This document shows positions 1 to 9,880 of a stretch of 32,196 bases of DNA, piece after piece. The position numbers and the translations under genes are program-made. The notes beneath the pieces are model-generated. The model saw only the letters and a program-made list of their open reading frames with translations, ran no database searches and was not told the DNA's origin. The first letter of the stretch is position 1; every line of letters begins with the position of its first letter. The stretch lies in the NCBI GenBank assembly GCA_003696625.1, contig RFGR01000090.1, forward strand, positions 1 through 32,196, written 5' to 3'. The stretch comes from Planctomycetota bacterium. Its GTDB lineage: Bacteria; Planctomycetota; UBA1135.

Positions 1-399
1 GAGCACGGTCTCGGCCTGATCGTCGGCGTGGTGGCCGAACAGCAGCACACTCTCGCCGCCGGCCGCCATCGCCGACTTCAGCGCGGCGTAGCGGGCGCGG
101 CGCAGGGCGTCCTCGCCGGCCCCGATCCGCTCCGCCGCCAAGACCTCGGCCGGAAGGTCGAGGGCGCGGGCGGCGGCGGCGGCGGCGGCGGCCTCGGCGG
201 TCGTGTCGGGACGGTGGCGGTGATCGACGATCAGCGCCCGGCCGGTCAGGTCGCGGCCGAAAGCGAAGGCGCGCCAGGCGCAGGCCAGAAAGACCGAATC
301 GGCGCCGCCGGAGAAGGCCAGGGCGACGCGGCCGCCCTCGGGCCAGGGCCCGAGCGCCGCCAGAGCGGCCACCGCCCGCGCCAGCGGATCCTGCGCCAT
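1..399 (-). CDS. tilS: tRNA(Ile)-lysidine synthase, N-terminal part (runs off left edge)
   Basis: The enzyme ligates lysine to C34 of tRNA-Ile (CAU) in the cytoplasm, converting its decoding from AUG to AUA. The 133 visible residues carry the N-type ATP-pyrophosphatase P-loop FSGGADS (about residues 29-35) and the family motif GHHADDQAET close to the window edge. The C-terminal tRNA-binding domains lie outside the window. The start is ATG at 399; a TATGCT hexamer ends 6 nt before it and there is no Shine-Dalgarno, as at many other starts here. A run of eight alanines encoded by eight identical GCC codons sits between the two motifs. The gene diverges from gap. Family assignment is firm because both motifs are present in the right order and spacing. 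Confidence 0.93.
   Translation of the reverse strand, partial: MAQDPLARAVAALAALGPWPEGGRVALAFSGGADSVFLACAWRAFAFGRDLTGRALIVDHRHRPDTTAEAAAAAAAARALDLPAEVLAAERIGAGEDALRRARYAALKSAMAAGGESVLLFGHHADDQAETVL
169..192. repeat. (GGC)8 trinucleotide run inside tilS
   Basis: Eight perfect GGC units on the plus strand encode eight alanines in TilS on the minus strand. An equally long GCC run is found in pgk. Such runs can change length by slippage without breaking the frame. Confidence 0.85.
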
Positions 400-405
400 G
401 CTGCG

Positions 406-411
406 AGCATA
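406..411 (-). promoter_or_regulatory. Predicted -10 box of tilS (leaderless type)
   Basis: TATGCT on the minus strand, with 6 nt between it and the ATG at 399. No Shine-Dalgarno lies between. No good -35 was found. Confidence 0.5.
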
Positions 412-420
412 GCCGCCGCC

Positions 421-1544
<1,124 letters not shown>

Positions 1545-1556
1545 ACCGGATCCGCG

Positions 1557-2756
1557 GTGGAACTGCGCCGAAAGACCCTGGCCGAGGCCGGCCCGGCCCC
1601 CGGCCGCGCCTTCATCCGGGTGGACTTCAACGTGCCGCTGGCCGACGGCGAGGTGGCCGACGACACCCGGATCCGCTCCGCCCTGCCCACCCTGCGGGCG
1701 GTGCTCGCCGGCGGCGGCTCGGCGGTGGTCGCCTCCCACCTGGGCCGGCCGAAGGGGAAGGTGGTCGAGGAACTGCGGATGGCCCCGGTCGCCCGCCGCT
1801 TGCGCCGACTCCTGGACGGCGAGGCCGAGGTGGTGGAGTGCCCGGAGGTGGTCGGCCCCGCCGCCGCCGCCGCCGCCGCCGCCCTGCGCCCGGGCCAGCT
1901 CCTGCTGCTCGAGAACCTGCGCTTCGAGCCGGGCGAGACCGCCAACGACCCGGAGCTGGCCCGGTCCTTGGCCGGGCTGGCCGATTGGTTCGTGCAGGAC
2001 GCCTTCGGCACCTGCCATCGGGCGCACGCCTCCACCGCCGGAGTGCCGGCGCTGTTGCGGCCGGCGGTGGCCGGCCTGCTGCTCGAGAAGGAGATCGCCG
2101 CCTTCGACCTGGCCCTCGGCGCCGAGCCGCGCCGGCCGCTGGTGGCGGTGATCGGCGGCGCCAAGGTGAGCGACAAGATCCTCGTGCTCGAGCACCTGGT
2201 CGAGAAGGTGGACGAGATCCTGATCGGCGGCGGCATGGCCTACACCTTCCTCCGGGCGCAGGGGATCGGCGTCGGCGCCAGCCTGGTCGAGGAGGACCGG
2301 CTGGAGACGGCCACCGCGATCCTGCACGCGGCCGAGGAGCGCGGGGTGAAGCTGCGCCTGCCCTCCGACCACGTCGCCGCCAACCGCTTCGCCGCCGACG
2401 CCGCCACCCAGGAGGTCGGCCCCCACGTACCGGAGGGCTGGATGGGCCTGGACATCGGCCCCGAGACCCGCGCCCGCTACCTCGAGGCGCTGGCCGGCGC
2501 CGGCACGGTGGTCTGGAACGGGCCGATGGGGGTCTTCGAGTTCGAGCCCTTCGCCGCGGGCACCCAAGCCATCGCCGAGGGCGTGGCCGCCAGCGACTGC
2601 GTCTCGGTGATCGGCGGCGGCGACTCGGTGGCGGCGGTGAAGAAGGCCGGCGTGGCCGACCGGGTCACCCATCTCAGCACCGGCGGCGGCGCCTTCCTCG
2701 AAATGCTGGAGGGAAAGGAGCTTCCCGGGATCGCGGCGCTGGAACCAGCGGATTAG
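1557..2756 (+). CDS. pgk: Phosphoglycerate kinase
   Basis: Transfers the phosphate of 1,3-bisphosphoglycerate to ADP, the step after Gap. It has 399 residues, the usual bacterial length. N-terminal substrate-binding motif RVDFNVPL at residues 21-28, SHLGRPKG about residues 60-67, GGAKVSDK in the middle, and the nucleotide-domain motifs GGGDSVAA and STGGGAFLE near the C-terminus. The start is GTG at 1557, because no ATG precedes the conserved first motif; it lies 12 nt after the gap stop. Eight consecutive GCC codons give an Ala8 insert in the N-terminal domain. All catalytic motifs are intact. Confidence 0.97.
   Translation: MELRRKTLAEAGPAPGRAFIRVDFNVPLADGEVADDTRIRSALPTLRAVLAGGGSAVVASHLGRPKGKVVEELRMAPVARRLRRLLDGEAEVVECPEVVGPAAAAAAAALRPGQLLLLENLRFEPGETANDPELARSLAGLADWFVQDAFGTCHRAHASTAGVPALLRPAVAGLLLEKEIAAFDLALGAEPRRPLVAVIGGAKVSDKILVLEHLVEKVDEILIGGGMAYTFLRAQGIGVGASLVEEDRLETATAILHAAEERGVKLRLPSDHVAANRFAADAATQEVGPHVPEGWMGLDIGPETRARYLEALAGAGTVVWNGPMGVFEFEPFAAGTQAIAEGVAASDCVSVIGGGDSVAAVKKAGVADRVTHLSTGGGAFLEMLEGKELPGIAALEPAD
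1860..1883. repeat. (GCC)8 trinucleotide run inside pgk
   Basis: Eight perfect GCC codons encode Ala8 in phosphoglycerate kinase. It is the same length as the run in tilS and as the mixed-codon Ala8 runs at 21248-21271 and 26019-26042. Confidence 0.85.
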
Positions 2757-2757
2757 C

Positions 2758-2780
2758 TTCGGCACATTTGCCGAATTTTT
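2758..2780 (+). terminator. Rho-independent terminator of gap-pgk
   Basis: TTCGGC (2758-2763), a 6-nt loop, GCCGAA (2770-2775) and five T begin one base after the pgk stop. The stem is only 6 bp. The last T residues overlap the -35 box of the SatD-family promoter. Confidence 0.65.
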
Positions 2781-2808
2781 GAAGATTCGGCTTATCTTCC
2801 GATATCCT
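2779..2808 (+). promoter_or_regulatory. Predicted promoter of the SatD-family gene (leaderless)
   Basis: TTGAAG (2779-2784), an 18-nt spacer and TATCCT (2803-2808); the ATG follows after 7 nt. This is one of the best -35/-10 pairs in the window. It sits in a conspicuously AT-rich patch. Confidence 0.65.
2781..2799. promoter_or_regulatory. Candidate operator between the -35 and -10 boxes
   Basis: Perfect inverted repeat GAAGAT, 7-nt spacer, ATCTTC (2781-2786 and 2794-2799). A TTCGGC (2786-2791) lies inside it and matches the two arms of the upstream terminator. The position would block RNA polymerase. The downstream protein has a C-terminal helix-turn-helix, so autoregulation is a natural guess. 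Confidence 0.45.
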
Positions 2809-2815
2809 GCCGGCC

Positions 2816-3496
2816 ATGGGACGGATCCACGCCCTTGTCCTGACCGGGCAGGCGCTCGATCCTCCCGCGGGACCGCAGCGCGAGGCCTTCCAGCGCGAGC
2901 TGACCTCCGCCCTGACCGGTTTCCGGCTTCGCCATCGCCGCCAGCTGCTCGCCGGCCCCGCTGTCCAGGCCGGGGACCAGGTTCTGGCCTTGTTCCGCTG
3001 TCCGGGGGGGCCGGAGGACCGGCCCGTGGCCGCCGCGGCGGCCCGCGCGCCGCTCCACCTCCTGTTCGTACTGGCCCCCCACCGGTGGGCCTTCGGCCTG
3101 GGATCGGGCGGGATCGACACCACGATCGATCCGCGCCGCCCCGGCGTCGCCGACGGGCCCGGCCCGCGGGCCGCCCGGCGCGCCCTCGAAGAGGCACGCC
3201 GCTCCAGGACGATCCTGGCTGCGGCGGGCTTCGGGGCCGGGGACCGGGTGGTGGCCGCCCTGCTCGACCACCTGGGTGACCTCGCCGCCGGCTGGACCCC
3301 CCGCCAGCGGGAGATCCTGCGGACGGTCCTCGACCCGGACGGTCACCGGCGCCGGACCGGCTCGGCGGCCGCGGCCGAACTCGGGGTGAGTCCCTCAGTG
3401 GTCAGCGAATGCCTGAAGGCGGCCCGGTTGCCCGCCTTCGAGCGGGCCCTGACCGCGGCCGAGGACGCCTTGTTGGCCTTCGCCCGTCCGTCCTAG
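2816..3496 (+). CDS. SatD-family protein with C-terminal helix-turn-helix
   Basis: 226 residues. The central stretch (about residues 80-130) reads HRWAFGLGSGGIDTTIDP and continues to a DGPGPRAARRALEEAR segment, which matches my memory of the SatD family pattern (GIGxGxI/T-D-T, then DGPAxxxAR). The family has no settled biochemical role. The C-terminal quarter (about residues 165-205) looks like a sigma70-region-4-like or MarR-like helix-turn-helix (TPRQREIL..., AAELGVSPSVVSECL). The start is ATG 2816, 7 nt after TATCCT. The stop shares a CTAG with the convergent membrane-protein gene. An alternative is a generic DNA-binding protein, but the SatD core argues against that. Confidence 0.75.
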   Translation: MGRIHALVLTGQALDPPAGPQREAFQRELTSALTGFRLRHRRQLLAGPAVQAGDQVLALFRCPGGPEDRPVAAAAARAPLHLLFVLAPHRWAFGLGSGGIDTTIDPRRPGVADGPGPRAARRALEEARRSRTILAAAGFGAGDRVVAALLDHLGDLAAGWTPRQREILRTVLDPDGHRRRTGSAAAAELGVSPSVVSECLKAARLPAFERALTAAEDALLAFARPS

Positions 3497-3804
3497 CGGC
3501 CGGGCTCCTCGACCCCTTCGCGGCCGGTTCCCTGGTCGCCGCCGATCACGCCGGTCTCGCGCAGGATCTCGCCGACCTTCTGCCCCCCCTGCTCGATCCG
3601 GCGCCGGGTGGCCTCCTCACCCTCGATGAAATAGGAGACCAGGATCAGGGCGATCAGCACGACGAGGATCACGGCGAAGGCCTTGAACGCCTTCCGCATC
3701 AGGTAGAGCACCAGGATCAGGGCGGCCAAGGCGACCACCACGGTCAGGACGGGCTGGGCCTGGTATTGGTCGGCGACCCAGTGGAAGAAGGGGGGGATCC
3801 TCAT
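3493..3804 (-). CDS. Small membrane protein with two transmembrane helices
   Basis: 103 residues that I do not recognise. Two hydrophobic helices, about residues 18-36 and 41-58, are separated by a short basic turn (MRKAFK). A charged, probably cytoplasmic, tail of about 40 residues follows. The ATG at 3804 lies 9 nt after a TAGAAT. The gene is divergent from rpe; the two -10 boxes are 12 nt apart. It is convergent with the SatD-family gene, with which it shares a 4-nt overlap (CTAG at 3493-3496). Hydrophobic pattern, promoter and tight fit between neighbours support a real gene. Function unknown. Confidence 0.7.
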   Translation of the reverse strand: MRIPPFFHWVADQYQAQPVLTVVVALAALILVLYLMRKAFKAFAVILVVLIALILVSYFIEGEEATRRRIEQGGQKVGEILRETGVIGGDQGTGREGVEEPGR

Positions 3805-3813
3805 GCCGGTCCC

Positions 3814-3837
3814 ATTCTAGGCCGGGCGGGCTAGACT
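3814..3837. promoter_or_regulatory. Divergent leaderless -10 boxes: membrane protein (minus) and rpe (plus)
   Basis: TAGAAT on the minus strand (3819-3814) lies 9 nt before the ATG at 3804. TAGACT on the plus strand (3832-3837) lies 8 nt before the ATG at 3846. Both are preceded by C, giving CTAGA. Neither has a good -35 at 17-18 nt. The whole intergenic region is 41 nt. Confidence 0.55.
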
Positions 3838-3845
3838 GCCCGGCC

Positions 3846-4496
3846 ATGAGCGGCTCCGTCCTGGTCGCCCCTTCGCTGCTGGCCGCCGATTTCGCCGATC
3901 TGGGCGCCGAGATGGCCAGGGCCGAAGCGGCCGGGGCCGACTGGCACCACGTCGACGTAATGGACGGGCACTTCGTGCCCAACCTGACCATCGGCCCGCC
4001 GGTGGTGGCCGCCCTGGCCAGGCGGGCGGCGGTCCCGCTCGACGTCCACCTGATGATCGAGCGGCCGGCCGAATGGGCGGAGCGCTACGCCGAGGCCGGG
4101 GCCGATCGCCTGACCTTCCACTACGAGGCGGCGGCGGACTTCCCGGCCGCCCTCGAGGCCTTCGCCGCCACCGGCCGCCCGGTCGGCGTGGCGGTCGATC
4201 CGCCCTGCGGCGTCGAGCCGCTGCGACCCTTCCTCGACCGGATCGACCTGGTCCTGGTGATGTCGGTGAAGGCCGGCTTCGGCGGCCAGAGCTTCCGGCC
4301 GGAGGTCCTGGCCAAGGTCGAGCAGCTCCGCTCCTGGGGCTTCGCCGGCCGTATCGAGATGGACGGCGGCATCGACGATCGCACCGCCCCGCGCTGCCGC
4401 GCCGCCGGCGCCGACGTCCTCGTCTCCGGATCCTGGCTGTTCGGCCGCGAGGACATGGCGGCCGGCGTCGCCACCTTGCGCGGAGGGCCGGCGTGA
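3846..4496 (+). CDS. rpe: Ribulose-phosphate 3-epimerase
   Basis: Interconverts ribulose-5-phosphate and xylulose-5-phosphate in the pentose phosphate pathway. 216 residues, a single TIM barrel of normal length. Signature stretches present: APSLLAADF at the N-terminus, HVDVMDGHFVPN with the metal-binding His and Asp, LDVHLMI, VMSVKAGFGGQSF with the phosphate/metal loop, EMDGGID with the second catalytic Asp, and VSGSWLF at the end. Predicted leaderless from TAGACT. The stop overlaps the GTG start of the next gene (GTGA, 4493-4496), indicating translational coupling. Confidence 0.97.
   Translation: MSGSVLVAPSLLAADFADLGAEMARAEAAGADWHHVDVMDGHFVPNLTIGPPVVAALARRAAVPLDVHLMIERPAEWAERYAEAGADRLTFHYEAAADFPAALEAFAATGRPVGVAVDPPCGVEPLRPFLDRIDLVLVMSVKAGFGGQSFRPEVLAKVEQLRSWGFAGRIEMDGGIDDRTAPRCRAAGADVLVSGSWLFGREDMAAGVATLRGGPA
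4482..4487 (+). promoter_or_regulatory. Shine-Dalgarno of the Eis-like gene
   Basis: GGAGGG with 5 nt to the GTG at 4493. It decides the start of the downstream gene and contrasts with the lack of such sites at first genes. Confidence 0.75.
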
Positions 4497-5692
4497 GTCC
4501 CGGCCGCCCCTTCCGGCTCGCGCCCTTCGACCGCGCCGAACGCGGCCAGGAGCTGGCCGAGCTGCTCGGGCTCGCGTTCAACTTCCCGCCCGAGGACGCG
4601 CCCGAGTGGTGGGATCGGGGCGGGGACGACCGCCTCCGGCTGCTGCTCACTCCGGACGGCCGGCTGGCCGGCACCCTGCTCTGGGTGCCGATGGGCCACT
4701 TCCTCGGCGGCCGCGCGGTCGGCTGCTGCGGCGTTGCCGGGGTGGCGGTGGCGCACGAGTTTCGCGGCCGCGGCGCCGCCACCTGGATGATGCGCGAAGC
4801 TCTGCGCGAGATGCGGGCCGCCGGCTTCCCGCTCAGCTCGCTCTACCCCTCGACGATCCGGCTCTACCGCAAGGCCGGCTACGAGCTGGCCGGGCACTAC
4901 TACACGACCACGCTGCGCCTGCGCGAGATCGAGGGCGGCAGCCATGAGCGGCGGGTGCGGCCGCTGCGCGGAGACGAGATGCCGCTCGTCCGCGACCTCT
5001 ACCGCCGGGTCGCCGTCGGCCGCCACGGCTGGCTCGACCGCGACCGCTACCTCTGGTCGCGGGTCCATCGGCCGCGGCTGGGGCCGGCCCACGGCTTCGC
5101 CGCCGAGGGTCCGGACGGCATCGAAGGCTACCTGTTCTTCGTCAACCAGAAGGGCGAGGGCTGGAAGTCGCGGATGGTCCTGACCGACCTCGTCGCCGCC
5201 ACTCCGGAGGCCGGCCGCAGCCTGCTCGGACTGCTGGCCGGCAACGGCACGATGCACGAGGACGCCGTCCTCCACCTGCCGCCGGAGGATCCGATCCTCC
5301 AGCACATCCCCGGCCGGACGGTGCGCTCCCGGCTCGAGGAGCGCTGGATGCTGCGGGTGCTCGATCCGGCCGCGGCGGTGGCCGCCCGCGGCTGGCCGGC
5401 GCCGCTCTCCGGCCGGGTGGACCTCGAGCTGCTCGACGACCTCTTCCCCGAGAATGCCGGCCGCTGGACCCTCGAGGTGGCCGCCGGCCGCGGCGAACTC
5501 CGCCGGGCCGCGGCCGGCGCCGCCGGCCCGGTCCTCCGCCTCGACGTCCGATCGTTCGCCCAGCTCTACGCCGGCTACCAGAGCGCGGCGGCCCTGGCCG
5601 CGATCGGCCGGGCCGACGGACCGGAAGAGACGGTCGCCGCCGCCGACTGGCTGTTCCGCGGCCCGGCGCCGACCCTGCCCGAGATGTTCTAA
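4493..5692 (+). CDS. Eis-like GNAT acetyltransferase
   Basis: 399 residues, the length of Eis (two GNAT domains plus an SCP2-like C-terminal domain). Eis enzymes use acetyl-CoA to acetylate multiple amines on aminoglycosides and other substrates. The N-terminal GNAT holds the acetyl-CoA loop VAVAHEFRGRGAATWMM (about residues 84-100), followed by LSSLYPSTIRLYRKAGYEL, whose Tyr corresponds to the general acid region of Eis. The protein ends in a C-terminal Phe, as in Eis, where the terminal carboxylate takes part in catalysis. The start is GTG 4493, overlapping the rpe stop, with GGAGGG 5 nt upstream; reading frame upstream of this is rpe antisense-frame noise. The natural substrate cannot be read from the sequence, so drug resistance should not be assumed. 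Confidence 0.85.
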   Translation: MSPGRPFRLAPFDRAERGQELAELLGLAFNFPPEDAPEWWDRGGDDRLRLLLTPDGRLAGTLLWVPMGHFLGGRAVGCCGVAGVAVAHEFRGRGAATWMMREALREMRAAGFPLSSLYPSTIRLYRKAGYELAGHYYTTTLRLREIEGGSHERRVRPLRGDEMPLVRDLYRRVAVGRHGWLDRDRYLWSRVHRPRLGPAHGFAAEGPDGIEGYLFFVNQKGEGWKSRMVLTDLVAATPEAGRSLLGLLAGNGTMHEDAVLHLPPEDPILQHIPGRTVRSRLEERWMLRVLDPAAAVAARGWPAPLSGRVDLELLDDLFPENAGRWTLEVAAGRGELRRAAAGAAGPVLRLDVRSFAQLYAGYQSAAALAAIGRADGPEETVAAADWLFRGPAPTLPEMF

Positions 5693-5695
5693 GAT
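5690..5695 (+). promoter_or_regulatory. Predicted -10 box of accD, overlapping the upstream stop codon
   Basis: TAAGAT begins with the TAA stop of the Eis-like gene; 6 nt separate it from the accD ATG. A GAGGG is also present only 1 nt before the ATG, too close to act as a normal Shine-Dalgarno. Confidence 0.45.
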
Positions 5696-5701
5696 GAGGG
5701 C

Positions 5702-6550
<849 letters not shown>

Positions 6551-7554
6551 CCGCAGGCGGCGGTCGCCGCCTCGCCGACCGTCCGCCGGAGGCTGACGCT
6601 GGCCCCTTCCTCGTGCAGGACCTCGAGGAAGGCCCGCACGGCGGCCTGGCTCGGCCGGGCGAAGGGCAGTCCAGGCACCGGGTTCCAGGCGATCAAGCTG
6701 AGATGCCCGCGCCGACCGCGCATCGCCCGGGCCAGTTCACGGGCGTCGGCGCGGGAGTCATTCACGCCGCCGAGGAGGACGTACTCGACCTGGTAGCTGC
6801 GCCCGGTGGCGGCGCGGTAGCGATCCGCGGCGGCCAACAGGTCGAGCGGCTCGACCCCGCGCTGGGTCGGGATCAGCTCGCCGCGCAGGTCCCGGTCGAG
6901 GCTGTGCAGGGAGAGGGCCAGAGTGAACTTGAGGCCGATCGCCGCCATCCGGTCGATCGTCGCCGGCGGGCCGACCGTGCTGACCAGGACGTAGCGCGGA
7001 CCGAGGTCGCCCTCGTCGCGGAGCACCGGCAGCGCGGCGGCGATCGCGCCGAGGTTGCGGCCGGGCTCGCCCGCGCCCATGAAGACCAGCCGCCGCACCG
7101 GCCCGAAGCGGCGCAGCACCGCCACCTGCTCGAGGATCTCGTGCGCGGTCAGGTTGCGGCGGACGCCGTCGAGGCCGGAGGCGCAGAAACGGCAGGCCAT
7201 CGCACAGCCCACCTGGGTGCTCAGGCAGGCCGAGGCGGTGAAGGCGCCCGGCAGGCGGACCGCCTCGATCGCCTCGCCGTCGGCCAGCCGCAGCAGGTGC
7301 TTCTCCGAACCGTCCGGCGCCGGCAGCCGCCGCTCGCTGCGCAGCGAGGTCCAGACGAAGCGTTCCTCGAGTCGCTCCCGGGCCCGGCGCGGCAGGGCGA
7401 AGCCGGGGTGCGGATCCCGGGCCGGATCGCCACCGGCCAGCAGCCGCCGACGAAGGCGGGCGGCGTGGCGGGGCGAGGCGCCGGCGGCGGCCAGGACCGA
7501 GGCCGCCTCGGCCGGAGCGAGCGAGAGGAAGGGGATCTTCACCGGGGCAGGATT

Positions 7555-9793
<2,239 letters not shown>

Positions 9794-9814
9794 GCCCGAC
9801 CGGCGACCGCCGCC

Positions 9815-9850
9815 ACGGGCCGGCCCGACCAGGGCCGGCCCGTCCCGCTT
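9815..9850 (+). terminator. Terminator-like hairpin after gdhA
   Basis: A perfect 12-bp stem (9815-9826 and 9832-9843, core GGGCCGGCCC) with a 5-nt loop starts 21 nt after the gdhA stop. The tail is C-rich with only three T, so termination may need Rho or rely on stem stability. Confidence 0.6.
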
Positions 9851-9866
9851 TCCGCCCGCTGGTCGT

Positions 9867-9872
9867 CATACT
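9867..9872 (+). promoter_or_regulatory. Predicted -10 box of the response-regulator/PPDK-N gene
   Basis: CATACT, 8 nt before the GTG at 9881; an overlapping TACTGT (9869-9874) fits TANNNT with 6 nt. No Shine-Dalgarno is present, so a leaderless start is likely. Confidence 0.45.
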
Positions 9873-9880
9873 GTCCGCTG

